The notes: generated by a model not told the origin, from the sequence alone. DNA of 64,000 bases from Guyanagaster necrorhizus (GCF_019112545.1 NW_025064903.1:90019-154018); one strand, 5' to 3'. Positions 22,178 through 35,445 are shown, counted from the stretch's first letter. Numbers and translations are program-made.

Positions 22178-22634
22178 TGTTATAATTTTTCCTTTATTTT
22201 ACTTTATTAACCCCTATTCTTGCTTAGTCAGAGCATCTAGCCAAGTGCTTAGAGCCATGAGACTTGCTTAGTCACTATAATAGGCTGAGTTCATCATTGT
22301 CCTGCCATGACAATAATGCCCTTAATGATGGACATAACTCTTTTGTAGATAGTAGTGACACTCCAAGGCAACAAGCACAATGACCTGGAGATGTACAATT
22401 AGTAGGTGTATTTTTATCAAGCTCCAGAGCAGTATATAAGTAGGATAGCTCTTGCTGTATATCTTCAGCTTTGAGCTAAAGTTTATACTTCACTATTCTA
22501 CCTTGAGCCAACTCACTTTAGCTTTGAGATATAAAACTACACAGACACATATAGTGGACTTAGGTATGACTGTATGAATACAATACAGTGTCTGTTTACC
22601 ATGTGTTTAGATCACATGTCACTTGAGCTTAACA
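22178..22634 (+). repeat. Gyp-3 5' LTR with promoter
   Basis: The repeat is 457 bp, TGTTATAATTTTTCC to GAGCTTAACA. A TATA box (TATATAAG) is at 22433-22440. The R-start motif AGCTTTGAGCTAA is at 22467-22479, 34 bp downstream of it. Confidence 0.93.
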
Positions 22635-22648
22635 ATTAGCTCAAAGCT
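22635..22648 (+). promoter_or_regulatory. Self-priming primer-binding site (Gyp-3)
   Basis: ATTAGCTCAAAGCT directly follows the LTR and is complementary at 13 of 13 positions to the R-start motif at 22467-22479. Confidence 0.78.
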
Positions 22649-22691
22649 TATGCTTCTCTTTTCTTATGCACAATAGTGTGAAGGAAACTGA

Positions 22692-22934
22692 ATAACACCA
22701 TCATCTGCACCAACTTCTAACATCACTAATGACTACTTTAAGCTATTAGCCTCCATCATTAGAATGCTTCTAGACTTACTTGCAATTATGACACTTTGCT
22801 GAGAACAACAGTCAATCACTGCTTGGATAGTCAGGCACTACCAAGCCTTCCAGCAGATACAGTAAATTTTATGAAATGTTACATCTGACCTCCCCTTCCA
22901 TGATATTCCTGCCTCTATCTGAGTCTCCTTCTAG
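22692..22934 (+). pseudogene. Leader ORF remnant (Gyp-3)
   Basis: This is a homologue of the Gyp-2 leader ORF. The start codon has decayed from ATG to ATA at 22692. The frame keeps NDYFKLLASIIRMLLDLLAI and AWIVRHYQAFQQIQ, with four internal stops. The gag ATG at 22900 lies 208 nt downstream, in the same relative frame as in the other copies. Confidence 0.6.
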
Positions 22935-24462
22935 CCTCTGATCAGACCCATACCCAAAGTCAGACCTAGTGGCTTGAGTTTATAGGATGTTGAAGAAGAA
23001 GAAAGACACTAATATTCCCCTTAACCTCAACAAACAGCTAGCCAAAACAGCAACCCTCAACTCACTGGATTCAGGAACCCATAGGTCCTGCTGCACCTCT
23101 CTCCAGTCTCAAACCACAAGGATGAAGACCTCTCTAATGACTTTCTTTGATGACAAGCCATCCTCTGATCCTTTCACTGCTCTGCCAGAGCATGAGATTG
23201 GAGACCATACTCAGGACTCCCTTGATACCACTCAGATGGCTTCAGGCCCTGAAGCACATCCTCAAACTCTAGACATGACTTATTATATGCAACACCAGCA
23301 GGAAGTCCAGCTCTCTCAGTCTATACTGATAATAGTAGTCATAGGGCCACTGACCTCTAGTCAAATGATGAGGAGCCACCAGAATGATGGGGGGAGAGAA
23401 TCCATGCTCAAGCTGACTCAAGTGGAAGGCTTTGAGTGTGGTACAGCCCTGACAGAAACACTGACATCAATGCCTGAGAGGGTGTCAAGCACAAACCAGA
23501 TGAATATTATTTAGCTGCCATTCACACAGAGTGGGCCAGGCAGAAAGCAGAAGAACAAGCCCAAGACATTGCTGAGTATGCAGCAGCTCAGGCCCAGAAT
23601 GAGTATGAGGAGGCCTAGTATGACAGACAGTGGCACCAATGACAACAGAAACTCAAGACCACTATATAGGAATTGACATTCCCAACTTGATACAGCCTTC
23701 AAACTGATACTACAGGTTCTCTCTTCCAAGAACCCAGCACTCCAACAGAAACAGATCCATGGGCCAGACCCACAGAGGCCATCACTCTCAGCAAAGCTGC
23801 TCAAAAGAGTCTCTATCCTCTATCCTCTGAAACCAGAAACATTGCAGGAACTGACAGTATCACAGATACAGATACCATTCCCTCCCACTCTGAGTCTGTA
23901 CTCGATGCCTATAGGCTTTGAGTCCCTCTCAACATCCATATCTCTAACCACAGGCTCTGATGATTCTTTGGAGAAAGGGTTGCAGCATTATTCCTCAATC
24001 TCCAGTTCTATCAAAACTTCTGCCAGTATCATCAAGAGTTTGAGGAGCAAAGAGCATGCAGTGGCCATTGAAGAGATCCTGAAATTGGCACAGCCAACCC
24101 ATTGAGTGGTCTTCTTCTAGCTCCAGTATCAATGCCAATATCATTGGATCTAGCAATAGATATGACAACCAGCTCCTCAGTGACAGTCAAGCCTCTCACC
24201 CCATCCATCTACAACCAACCAGACAGCTCCCTCATCAAGAATAGTGAGGAAGAGACAGACAACAAGGGCAAGGAGGGGGAAGAGAACATCCCTGTTAGGT
24301 GGAGATGATTTGTAGAATATATGGCAGAAGATACCAATGAAGAAGTGTACACAGAAAGACATATGGGTGCAGATTGCAGAGTTACAAAGAGAAGCAGATG
24401 GGCTTGAGGACTTAGAAAAGGAAACCAAGGTTGAAGAAGTAAAAGATGGAGCCAATGAGTGA
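22900..24462 (+). pseudogene. gag: gag with capsid and zinc knuckle deleted (Gyp-3)
   Basis: Gag starts at ATG 22900 (MIFLPLSES). The Ser/Pro-rich and acidic N-terminal region can be followed to about 24340 (EYMAEDTNEE). It then jumps to KKCTQKDIWVQIAELQRE, the segment just after the CCHC knuckle in relatives. About 1.5 kb with capsid and knuckle is missing, and the joint carries a short GAAGAAG repeat. It ends at TGA 24460-24462, overlapping pol. Without capsid the copy could not build its own particle. Confidence 0.8.
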
Positions 24463-27400
24463 ACAATCCCACTTGGTTGGCCAAAGGACTTAGCAGTGTG
24501 TCTCACATAACTGCTGGACAGAATTATGTATCATCTTTAGTTACTGATAAATGTATGCATTTGAATATACCCCTGTCTGTCACTACTACAAGTGCACTGC
24601 AAGAATCAACAAAAACAGAAACTCAACTGCCTTTAGGCTGAACAGAGAGAGGCCCCTATTAACTGGCTCAAGCTGTTCAATACCAAATGGACTTGGCAGG
24701 CAATCAAGGATGCCACCAGCAGAGAAGTAGCAAAGACTGCTCTCAAGAACTGAGTGCATTGAATCAGAACCAAGGAGGTCATAGATGAGATGGTTGAAGG
24801 CATGAGGAAGACCAAGCACTGGAGAGCACTGGAGTGGTTGGACAAACTCCAGGGACCCAAACACTATATACAACAGCAAAAGACAACTGGATGAGACTTG
24901 ATGGTCAAAGCCCAAATCAAAACTCTCACCACATACACTCTACATGCAGTCACTATCTTGATTGATAGTGGCTGTACTGGAAGCTCTATTAATCATACTT
25001 TCATCATCAAGCACAGGTTGCCAACCAGAGCAACAGCAGCCTCCATTCCTGTTTACAATGCAGATAGAACCAAGAACTAGGCCAGTTCAATCATGGAGTA
25101 CATCAAATTACAACTAACCATAGGGGATCATTCAGAACAGATCAACTTAGCCATCACAGAGCTTGACACTAACAAAGTCTTCCTTGGCTATGACTGGCTA
25201 ATTTGACATAACCCTCTGATCAACTAGAAGACAGGCTGCATTATATTTGCTTATTGTCAATGCCACAAGATCCCATTCAAACTGCTGGATGAAGATTTAG
25301 AGAACTGATGGGATGAGAAAATAGAGGATGGCAAAACTATCTTTGCCATAAATCTGAAGCAAGCTCTACACCTCCAAGCCATACATCATGTGAACAACTT
25401 GGTGGTCAAGGCTAACACATCTAAGGAGGAAAGGATGTTTGAGGAGATGGTATTTAAATGTGTCTATGACTACTAGGACCTGTTTAGTAAAGAAAGCTTC
25501 AATGAACTACTGATGCTGAAACCTTGGGATCATGCTATAGAGCTGATCCTGAATGCAAATGCCAATTTGGACTGCAAGACATACTCCTTTAGCTTTTCTG
25601 AACAACAAGAACTCAACAGATTCTTGGAGAAAAACTTTTGCAGTGGATGAATTCAACCATCAAAATCTCCAATGGCTTTGCCATTCTTTTTCATCAAGAA
25701 GAAGGATAGAAAGCTCTGACCAGTCCAAGATTATTAGAAACTAAATGAAATGACAATCAAGAACTACTACCCCCTGCTGTTGATCTCAGAGCTTATGGAC
25801 AAACTCTGGAGAGCTAAGTATTATACCAAGCTTGATGTCTGATGGGGATATAATAATGTATGAATCAAGAAGGGTGATGAATGGAAGGCAGCATTCAGAA
25901 TAAACCAGAGACTCTTTGAACTCACAGTCATGTTCTTCAGGCTGACCAACTTGCCAGTGACCTTCCAGTGGATGATGAACAACATCTTCAAGGATCTCAT
26001 CACCACCAGCAAGATAACCATCTATTTGGATGACATTCTCATCATGTCCAAGGATTGAGAGGAACAAAGAAAGCTGGTCTGACAGATGTTCAACCTCATA
26101 AAACAGCACAGACTCTTTCTTAAGGTAGAAAAGTGTGAGTTTGAGGTATTGGAAGCAGAGTACCTTGGCATGATTATCAGTGAAGGAAGTATCAGGATGA
26201 ATCCAGTCAAAATAGCTGAGGTGATAGAATGGCCAGTACCAATAAAGAAGAAGGAACTTCAATCCTTCTTAGGATTCACCAATTTCTACCAATGGTTTAT
26301 CTGAGACTACAGCAAGGTGGTCCAACCAATGACACAACTAACTGAAAACACCTCATGGATGTGAGGCCCCTTCCAACAGTCTGCCTTTGATGACCTTAAA
26401 AGATGGCTGGCTGAGGACATAGTATTGGCAATACCAACACAGAAAGGAAAATTCCAAGTGGAGGCTGATTCCAGTGAAAGAGTGATTGAGGCAGTGCTTT
26501 TGCAGGAGCAGGACAGCAGGTGGTGACTGATTGCCTTTCTTTCACAGACACTCACAGTCACTGAATGCAACTATGAAATCTATAATAAGGAGCTGTTGGC
26601 CATTATGCTTGCCCTAGTGGAATGGCAACATTACCTGATTGGGGTGGTCCAGGCCTTTGAGATCTGGATGGATCACCAAAACCTATACTACTTCTGACTT
26701 CCTCAAAAGCTTAATCAATGATAAGCATGCTGAATCACAGAATTATCTGAATATGATTACACTCTTCATCACAAGTCTGGACCAGCTAACAAGAAGGCTG
26801 ACTATGACTAGAGAGAGATAATGAAGGAGTCACAATTCTATGGCATGAACACTTCCAGGCTATGATTATGCCAACAGAGGAGGAGATGCATGAATGAATC
26901 AAGAGTGTGATCTGTCAGATAGAAATGTGAGACCAATGCATTGCTGCATCCTTAAACTATAAGCACAAAATAACAAAGCAGAGTGGTCTCCTTTATTATA
27001 ACAGCTGCATCTATATTCTCTGAGACCAATCACTCTGAAGGGACATTATTGCTGTCCACCACAATCATGTGATGGCTGGACATCCAGGCATTGCAAAGAC
27101 CAAGAAATTGGTCCTTAGGGAATATTGGTGGCCTAAGATAGAGCAGAACATAGAAAGTATGCAAAGAAATGCAAGACATGTCAGCAGACTAAGTCTACAA
27201 CTCAAGCACAGGCCACACCTCTCCACCTGAATGAGACCCCTTCATTCCCATAGATGCATATCTCTGTCAACATGATAACCCAGCTGCCTGATTCAAACAG
27301 CTATAATGCTATCATCATCATCATCAATCAATTTTCTAAGGCAATTATTCCAATTGCATGTTCAACTAAACTATCATCAGAGAGATGGGCAAAAATTCTC

Positions 27401-28326
27401 TATGACAAGATGTATCCCAAGTATGAGATGCCCCAAGTGATCACCTCTGATTATGGACCTCAATTCATATCCAAATTCTTGGATGATCTTTACCATCTAT
27501 TGAACATTTGACATAACACCTCCACTGCTTATCACTGACAAATTGACAGACAGATGAAATGAGTCAATCAGGAACTTGAAAGTTTCTATAGGTGTTTGTC
27601 AGCTACTGACAAGATGATTGGATGGAATGGCTTGCACTTACTGCATTCCAACACAACAACTGCATCCATTCCATTATAGGACAAACCTCTTTCTTTGTCA
27701 ATTATGGGTGACATTCTAATGTTGCTCAAACTATACATCATCACAGTACTACATCTGCTTCCACTGACTTTGCCATACTCATATCCAAGATCTATACCAA
27801 AACCTGCATTGCTCTTGAGAAAGCTGCCAATTCTATGAAAACTCAATATGACAAACATTGCAAACTCTCCTATAACTATGCCATTGATGATAAAGTATGG
27901 CTTGATACCTCAAACCTCCACCTCCCATGTCCAAAGTGAAAGCTAGCTGATAAACACACTGAACTCTTTGCAATCCTTGCCAAAGTCAGTAACTCAGCAT
28001 ACTGCCTTTGTCTCCCTACCACTTAGCATATTCATAATGTCTTTAATGAATCTCTGCTCACACCTTACATTGCATCTGCCTTTCCTAACCAGGAATGACC
28101 AGCACCACCCTCAACAGTCCTCATTGATGATAAAGAACATTATAAAGTTGATCAAGTATTAAACTATTATCTCCACAAGGTTCAGACACATAGCAGTAGC
28201 ACTTGAACTATTGTATACTATTTAGTCAGTTGGAAAGGTTATAGCTCTGAATCTAACTAGTGGGTACATAAACATGATATAAACACTGATCAAGCTATTC
28301 ATGACTATGAACTCTCTCTAAATTAG
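24459..28326 (+). pseudogene. pol: pol polyprotein (Gyp-3)
   Basis: Pol starts at the GTG overlapping the gag stop. Protease ILIDSGCTGSSI is near 24955-24995. RT has YLDD at 26023-26034. RNase H follows (AVLLQEQDSRW, YNKELLAIML). Integrase shows the HHCC region near 27050-27190 and VITSDYGPQFISKFLDD near 27440-27490, with the catalytic Asp kept. The chromodomain is near 28130-28320. TGA has replaced many Arg codons. The family motif LNRRQARW reads L-N-Q-stop-Q-A-C-W here. Confidence 0.9.
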
Positions 28327-28358
28327 CCATTGAGATGATGGTCTTAGAGAAAGAGTAA

Positions 28359-28815
28359 TATTACAATTTTTCCTTTATTTTACTCTATTAACCCCTATTC
28401 TTGCTTAGTCAGAGTGCCTAGCCAGGTGCTTAGGGCCATGAGACTTGCTTAATCACTATAATAGGCTGAGCCTATCATTGTTCTGCTATGACAATGATAC
28501 TCTCAATAATAGATATAACTCTTTTGTAGGCAGTAGTGACACTTCAAGGTAACAAGCACAATGACCTGGAGATGTACAATTAGTAGGTGTATTTTTATCA
28601 AGCCCTAGAGCAGTATATAAGTAGGATAGCTCTTGCTGTATATCTTCAGCTTTGAGCTAAAGTTTATATTTCACTATTCTATCTCAAGCCAACTCACTTT
28701 GGCTTTGAGACATAAAACCACATAGACACATATAGTGAACTTAGGCATGACTGTACAAACATGATACAGTGCCTGTTTACTATATGTTTAGATCACATGT
28801 TTCTCAGACTTAACA
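28359..28815 (+). repeat. Gyp-3 3' LTR
   Basis: The repeat is 457 bp and preceded by the decayed polypurine tract AGAGAAAGAGTAA. Its first bases are TATTACAATTTTTCC, a one-base decay of TGTTAC. TATA, R motif and termini match the 5' LTR. Confidence 0.93.
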
Positions 28816-30284
28816 CTATTGAGATGAAGAACAGCTCTCCTGCAATGATCAGAGCTCCCACCCTATTCATCTTCAACCTGTCTGCTAGTTATCTTGCCAA
28901 GGATGAGGAGAGTGAGAAGGACAAAGAGAACAAGGCTGAAGAGGATGAGAAGAATATTCCTTTTAAGTGGAAAGATTGAAAACTCTGGGAGGAAACTACA
29001 AATAAAGAAGCATTGAAGAACAAGATTCAGTGTGAATGAGAGAAAGAATATTTAAGGCTGTATCTGGAAGGGACAGCAGTTTTATGGAAGGACATCAGCT
29101 GATTGATGTTGACATTAGGACAAGAGTATACTACTGCAGATGATACTGAAAAACAGGATATTTTATAGTATACTATGACTAAATGCACTGTTTTTATTTA
29201 CAACAGGATGCATCCTGAAGACCAACTGGAGAAACTCCCAGCATACAAGTCTAAGTACAATATCGATCCAATACCATAGATGCCCTCAGTTGCCCCAAAA
29301 TGAGCTGTCTATAAGGCTCCAACTATCTGAACTACCCACACTCAATCTGTTTATTTGGACTCATCCATTCAGAACTCTGCAAGCTGGCTCACTCAGCCAT
29401 GACTCCAGCTGATCAACTGATCCACTGGATTCAAGAACCCCTGGACCAGCAAGAGAAGCCAACTCCTCAGCAGACAACTGCTGTCTGATAAAGCTGGACC
29501 CAGCAGTAAAGCCTCTGAAGGAGATGATTCAGAGGCCATCAAGCTTGGCTTCACAGTCCAGAATGGGTGCATCATGCACAAAGGGGACAGACCAACAGAA
29601 AGTCTGGTAGCCAACAACAACACCTTACACTCATTCTCTGGACCCTCCATCACATAGGGACATCCACCCTTCAGCAGATATCCAAACCCTATAGGACTGC
29701 TTCCTCATGATGCTGCTATTCTCCAGTGCAAACCTGATCTCCTTTGCAAGCCCTGCCCTTTCAAGGGTGCCTCAGATAATATCAACTGCTTTCTTATCAA
29801 CTGCAAATAATACTTTGAGGTTTACACAGTGTACTTCAGAGCTGACATATATAAAGTCACCTTCATGGCATCCTACTTTGAAGACAAGGCCAAGACATGG
29901 TGGATCCTGATCTCTCCAAGCTTTTACTCCACAACCAGACAGCATCACTGACTACCATTCTGGCCAGTCTTTAAACAGATGGTCTATGACAAATTTATTA
30001 ATCTGACCATCCAGGAGATACATAAGAACAAAATGAAAGAGTTATACATAGGAGACAAAGTAGTGAGTGAGTACTTTGATGAGTTGGAGCAGCTTAGAAT
30101 GCTAGCTGGCATACAGAACAACACTGATGATGATGGCAGAATGGTTGAATATCTCAAGATCAGAGCACCACCCTTCTATATCAAGATGATCTCTGATATT
30201 GGTGTCAATATACCAAAGGGATATGATGTGTGGAAAGACCACAATATGAAGGTGAAAGAAGTAAAAGACAGGGCTGATGAGTGA
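28816..30284 (+). pseudogene. gag: gag C-terminal part without zinc knuckle (Gyp-4)
   Basis: This continues the Gyp-4 gag after Gyp-3. It holds an acidic stretch (DEESEKDKENKAEEDEK), the conserved YLRLYLEGTAVLWKD block near 29050, and the capsid (VTFMASYFEDKAKTWW near 29850; MKELYIGDKVVSEYFDELEQ near 30030-30090). At 30236 the capsid end (YDVWKDHN) joins directly to MKVKEVKDRADE, so the linker and CCHC knuckle are deleted. Many TGA and TAG stops are present. Confidence 0.82.
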
Positions 30285-33200
30285 ATGATCCCATTAGATC
30301 AGCTAAAGAACAGAGTGGTATGTCTCAAGTAACTGCTGGGCAGACTTATATACCATCTTTAGTTACCAATATCTATGTGCATTCAAATATACCCCAGTCT
30401 ACTACTTTGAGCACACTATAAGAACCAACTAAAGTAAAAAACTCAACTGCCCTTGGACTGACCAGGAGGAGTAACTCTCACTGGCTGGCTTAAGCCATTC
30501 AATACTGAGTGGACTTGGTGAGCCATCAAAGATGCAACCAGTGAAGAAGTGGTAAAGGCCATTCTCAAAAACTGGATTCATAAGATCAGAGCCAAAGAAG
30601 TGATTGATGAGATGATTGAAGGGATGAAGAAGACTGAACATTGCCAAGCTCTAAAATGGCTCAATGAGCTTAGGAGACTAAAACAGTACATTTGATGACA
30701 AAAAACAACTGAACAGGATCTGACCACAAAAGCATAAATTGAAACTCTGACCACATGCACCCCTCATGTGATCACTATCTTGATTGACAGTGGCTGTACT
30801 GGGAGTTCTATCAACCATGCTTTCATCAACAAGCATGGATTACTAACCTAGACTATAGCAGCCCCTATCTCCATGTACAATGCTGATGGCACAAAGAATC
30901 AGGCTGGTTCAATTATTAAATACATCAAACTAAGGCTCACCATTGGAGATCATTTGAAATGAATTAATCTTACTGTCACTAAGTTGGGCACCAAAGAGAT
31001 CTTCTTTGGACATGACTGGTTGATCTATCACAACCCATTAATCAATTGGAAGATCAGTCAAATAACTTTTGCTTGGTGCTATTGCCACAAGATCCCATTT
31101 GAGTTACCAGATGAAGACTCAGAGGATTGTTGAAACAAGAAAATGGAGGATAGAGAAACTATTCTCACTGTTAACATAGAACAAGCAGCTCATATATGGA
31201 CCATTCATCATGCCAATGACCTAGCTATGAAAGCAAACATGAGAAGAGAGGAGAAGACATCTGAAGAGATGGTATCTGAATGGGCTTGAGACTACTGAGA
31301 CCTATTCAGCAAGGAAAGTTTTGACAAGCTACCAGAGCTAAAACTGTGAGACCATGCTATTGAACTGATACCCAATGCTAATGCCAATTTGGACCACAAA
31401 ATCTACCCTCTCAGCTTTTCCAAACAACAGGAGCTTGATAAATTCTTAAATGAGAATCTTTCCAGTGGGTGGATCTGACCATCAAAGTCACTGATGGCCT
31501 CACTGTTTTTCTTCATCAAAAAGAAGGATGGTAAACTCTGACCAGTTCAAGATTACCAGAAGCTGAATGAGATGATGATTAAAAACCATTATCCCCTTCT
31601 GTTGATCTCAGAACTTATGGATAAGCTTTGTGAGGCTAGATATTACATCAAACTCAATGTCCAGTGGAGATATAACAATGTCTGAATCAAAGAGAGTGAC
31701 AAGTGAAAGGCAGTGTTCAGGACTAACAGAGGACTCTTTGAGCTGACAGTCATGTTCTTTGGATTGATGAACTCTTTGGCAACTTTCCAGTGGATGATGA
31801 ATGACATCTTTAAAGACCTTATTGCCACTAGAAAGATAACCATATACTTGGATGACATTCTAATCATATCCAAGAAACAAGAAGAACATCAATGCCTGGT
31901 TTGACAAGTTCTCAAACTGATGAGGAAGTATAAACTGTTCCTCAAGGCAGAGAAATGCAAATTTGAGGTCTTGGAGATGGAATATCTCAGAGTGATTATC
32001 AGTGAAGAGAGTATTCACATGGACTTGATCAAGATTGCAGGAGTAATGGAGTGGCCCCAAGCTAATGAAGAAGGAGTTACAGTCTTTCTTAGGATTTATG
32101 AACTTCTATCAATGATTCATTTGAGACTACAGCAAGATCATACAACCCATGATACAGTTGACAGAAAATGCACTGTGGACATGAGGGCCCTCTCAGCAGA
32201 TAGCTTTTGATGACCTCAAATAATAATTAGCTGAAGATGTAGTATTAGTCATACCAACACAAGACAGAAGTTCTGAGTGGAAGTGGATTCAAGCAAAGGA
32301 GCAATTGGAGCAGTACTCTCACAGGAGCAGGATGGCAAATGGTGATCTGTTGCCTTTCTTTCCAAAGTGCTTATGGTCACTGAGCACAATTATAAGATCT
32401 ATGACAAGGAGCTATTGGCCATCATGCTGGCTCTGGCCAAGTGGTGACATTATCTGATCAGGACAATACAGACTATTAAATCCTCAGATATTTTTAATTG
32501 CTATAGAAACTCAATCAGTGACAAGCATGTTGGATGACAGAGTTATTCGAGTATCAGTATATATTGCATCATAAGACTGGAGCTGCAAACAAGAAGGCTG
32601 ACCTTCTGAGCCAGCAATCAGATTATGAACAGGAGAAAGATGACAATACAGAGATCATATTACTCAAGCCCAAACATTTTCAGGTAATAATCATGCTGAC
32701 AGAGGAAAAAACACATAAACAGATCAAGAGTGCAACCTGTCAAACCAGAAAGTGAGACTAATGCATTGCATCATCATTAAATCATGAATGAGGGCTGATA
32801 AAGAAGAAGGATCTTATCTACTATGATGGCTGCATTTATGTTTCTTAAGACCAAGCACTCTGAGGGGACATCATCACCACTCACTATGATCATGCAATGG
32901 CAGAGCATTCAGAGATCAGAAAAACAAAGAAGTTGGTGCTCAGAGAGTATTAGTGGCCAAAAATAGAGATAGACATTAAGAAGTATGTGAAAGAATGTGA
33001 GACATATCAACAGATCAAGTCATTGACTCAAGTATGGGTGGCACCTCTCTATCTGAACATGATCTCTTCCTCATTATAAATGCATATTTTGGTGGATATA
33101 ATTACTGAGTTACCTGATTCAAATAGCTATGATGCTATCATTGTTATTGTCAATCACTTATTAAAGGTCATTATTCTGATCATATGCTCAACAGAGTTGA

Positions 33201-34153
33201 CATTAGAAGGGTGGACAAAAATCCTATGGAATGAAATGTATGCCAAGTATGGGATGCTCCAGGTCATTACCTCTGATTGAGGATCTCAATTCATGTCCAA
33301 ATTCTTGGATAATCTTTATCACCTATTAAACATCCAATGTAATGTCTTGACAGCATATCACCCACAAATGGACAGGCAAACAGAGTAAGTCAATCAAGAA
33401 CTTAAGAAGTATCTTCAAATGTTTGTTAACTATCAGCAGAATGACTAGACAGAATGGCTTATGCTTGCTGCATTTCAGCATAATAATTGTGTCCACTCTG
33501 CTATGGAAAAAACACCATTCTTCATTAACCATGGCTGATACCCCATTGTCATGCACAAATATTCTCTACACCCCTTGACATCTGCCTCATCTGATTTTGC
33601 CACCACTATGACCAAAATTCATAATGAGACATGCATCACTCCCAAAAAGGCTGCTGCCACTATAAAGACACAATATGACAAACTTCACTGCTCCACACAT
33701 CAGTATGCTCTCAATGACAAAATATAGTTGGACACAACCAACCTTCATCTTCCTCAACCCAAACAGAAACTTGCTGACAAGCATACTGGATCTTTTCTAA
33801 TTGTGACAAAGATCAGTGCTTTGTCATACCACTTATGACTTCTCTCTCATTGGCATATCCATAATGTCTTCAATGAGACCCTTCTAACTCCTTATGTGGC
33901 CTCTGCTTTTCTGAATCAGGAACAGCTGCCAGCCTCTCCTTCTGACTTAACTGATAATAAAGAATATTATAAAATTGACTAAGTTTTCAATCACTGGCTA
34001 TGCAAAGTTCAGACTCATAGCAAGAGCAGTCATACAACAGTTGACTATTTAGTTAGCTGAAAGGGTTATGGCCCTGAATCTAATTAATAGGTAAATAAAA
34101 AACTCATAAATGCTGATGATGCAATACATGACTATGAACTCTTTTTAGAATAA
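30281..34153 (+). pseudogene. pol: pol polyprotein (Gyp-4)
   Basis: Pol begins at GTG 30281, overlapping the gag TGA. Protease ILIDSGCTGSSI lies near 30780-30815. RT YLDD is at 31845-31856. RNase H is at about 32260-32480. The integrase HHCC and core are at about 32870-33420 (VITSD then a stop in place of Arg; catalytic Asp kept). The chromodomain is near 33960-34140. Stops are numerous and small indels break the frame around 32080 and 32260. Confidence 0.87.
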
Positions 34154-34196
34154 TCCATCAGGATGATAGTCTTAAGAGAGAGATAATGTTACAATT

Positions 34197-34653
34197 TTTT
34201 TAATTTAATCTTTATTTTACTTCAATTAACCCCTATTTATGCTTAGTCAGAGCACTTAACCAGGCACTTAGGATTGTGAGACCTGCTTAGTCACCATAAT
34301 AGGCAGAGTCAACCATTATCCTTCAACAATAGCAATACCTCTTGACAGTGGATAATACCTTTTTGTAGATAGTAGTGACACTCCAGAACAATGAGCACAA
34401 TGACTTAGGACTGCACAATTAGTAGGTATATTTTTATCTAGTTCAGAAACAGTATATAAGTAGAATAGCTCTTACTGTATATCTTCAGCTTTGAGCTAAA
34501 GTTTATTCTTCATCATACTATCTTGAGCTGACTGTATTAGTCTTGAGATATGACACCACACAAACACATACAGTGGACTTAGGTATGACTGTATAAACAT
34601 GATACAGTGCTCATTTACCATGTGTTTAGGTCATGTGTTGCTTAGGCTTAACA
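34197..34653 (+). repeat. Gyp-4 3' LTR
   Basis: The repeat is 457 bp, TGTTACAATTTTTT to GGCTTAACA, preceded by the purine-rich GAGAGAGATAA. TATATAAG lies about 34 bp before the R motif AGCTTTGAGCTAA (34487-34499). Confidence 0.93.
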
Positions 34654-34897
34654 TATAGGAGATGAGCTGAATGAAGTCAAAGCCTTAGAAACTTACAAAA
34701 TAATTCTCAGACCACTAGATGCAAATGTGGCTAAATGCTGATACACTTTTAGAGCTAAAAGAGATAAAATAAACAGAATTGTATGCTACAAAGCATGCCT
34801 CATACTCAAAGGCTTCTCTCAGATATATGGCATCAACTTTCATGAAACCTTCACTCCAACTGTCCAACTCACAACTCTCTGCATCCTACTATCTATC
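34654..34897 (+). pseudogene. pol: Cop-A reverse transcriptase, N-terminal segment
   Basis: The Cop-A RT resumes after Gyp-4 (DELNEVKALETYKIILRP, KRDKINRIVCYKA, GFSQIYGINFHETFTPTVQL). The segment ends at 34897 in LCILLSI. The next residues of the same domain (VIQQADIKNAYLQAEL) are found on the minus strand just below 49090. Gyp-5 inserted here, and an inversion then moved the rest. Confidence 0.85.
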
Positions 34898-35430
34898 TGT
34901 TATGATTTTTCCTCATTTCATTCTTTTATCACTTATATTAACCCCTATTTATACTTAGTCAGGGCATTTAGATCAGCACTTAGGAGTATGAGATAAGCTT
35001 AGTCAGCACAGTGGGCCATTGTCTCAGAGCATCAAGCAACACTCTGACTGCAGCATAATAAGCTTATTATAGACAACACCATCTTGTCACATTGTCTCAG
35101 CATATCTAGCAATGATCAGACCACAGCACAATGAGTCTTTTGTAGATGACATTGCCTTGACACAGCAATGAAAACTATAGCACAGACTCTTACAATTAGC
35201 AGTAGTATATTTAGCAGACAGACTAGAGGTATATAGAGTAGTGCAGTAGCATCATGTATCCCTAGTCTTAAACTATCCTTTATTCACACTCATCTACTTG
35301 AGTTTTCTTGCAAAGACCTTGAGATATAACATCTATCAATATCACATATTGGACTTAAGTGTGATTGTACAAACACAATACAGTGCTTATTTACCATATA
35401 ATATTAGACACATATCATTTGGCTATAATA
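34898..35430 (+). repeat. Gyp-5 5' LTR
   Basis: The repeat is 533 bp, TGTTATGATTTTTCC to GGCTATAATA (the end decayed from TAACA). It is exactly as long as its partner at 49090-49622. A TATA-like TATATAG precedes the R motif AGTCTTAAACTA (35264-35275) by about 37 bp. Confidence 0.9.
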
Positions 35431-35445
35431 ATTAATTTAAGACTT
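35431..35445 (+). promoter_or_regulatory. Self-priming primer-binding site (Gyp-5)
   Basis: ATTAATTTAAGACTT follows the LTR. Its complement AGTCTTAAATTAAT matches the R motif AGTCTTAAACTA with one mismatch (C/T). Confidence 0.65.

Larger units (their letters stand above)
22178..28815 (+). mobile_element. Gyp-3: Ty3/gypsy element nested in Gyp-4 gag
   Basis: This plus-strand element has two 457 bp LTRs. Its flanks are CTACC (22173-22177) and CTATT (28816-28820), a 5 bp duplication with two C to T changes. Removing it restores the Gyp-4 gag alignment. It is shorter than Gyp-1 because gag lost its capsid and zinc knuckle in one deletion near 24340. Pol is complete in layout, with intact protease, RT and integrase catalytic motifs but many stops. 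Confidence 0.93.
21161..34653 (+). mobile_element. Gyp-4: Ty3/gypsy element in Cop-A, itself hosting Gyp-3
   Basis: This plus-strand element runs from a truncated 5' LTR (21161) to a complete 3' LTR ending at 34653. Before its loss, Cop-A read KEWKQAS then DELNEVKALETY across it. The flanks GCCAG and TATAG do not form a clear duplication. Gyp-3 sits in its gag. The 5' LTR end, priming site, leader ORF and gag start were removed by a deletion, and the zinc knuckle is also gone. CpG is nearly absent. Confidence 0.9.

Noticed and set aside
22987..23514. 175-codon plus-strand frame as a novel protein
   Set aside because: It is part of the decayed Ser/Thr-rich Gag N-terminus of Gyp-3 and aligns with gag of the other copies.
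21156..34658. GCCAG/TATAG as the Gyp-4 target duplication
   Set aside because: Only the last two bases agree, one difference is a transversion, and excision does not keep the copia frame.
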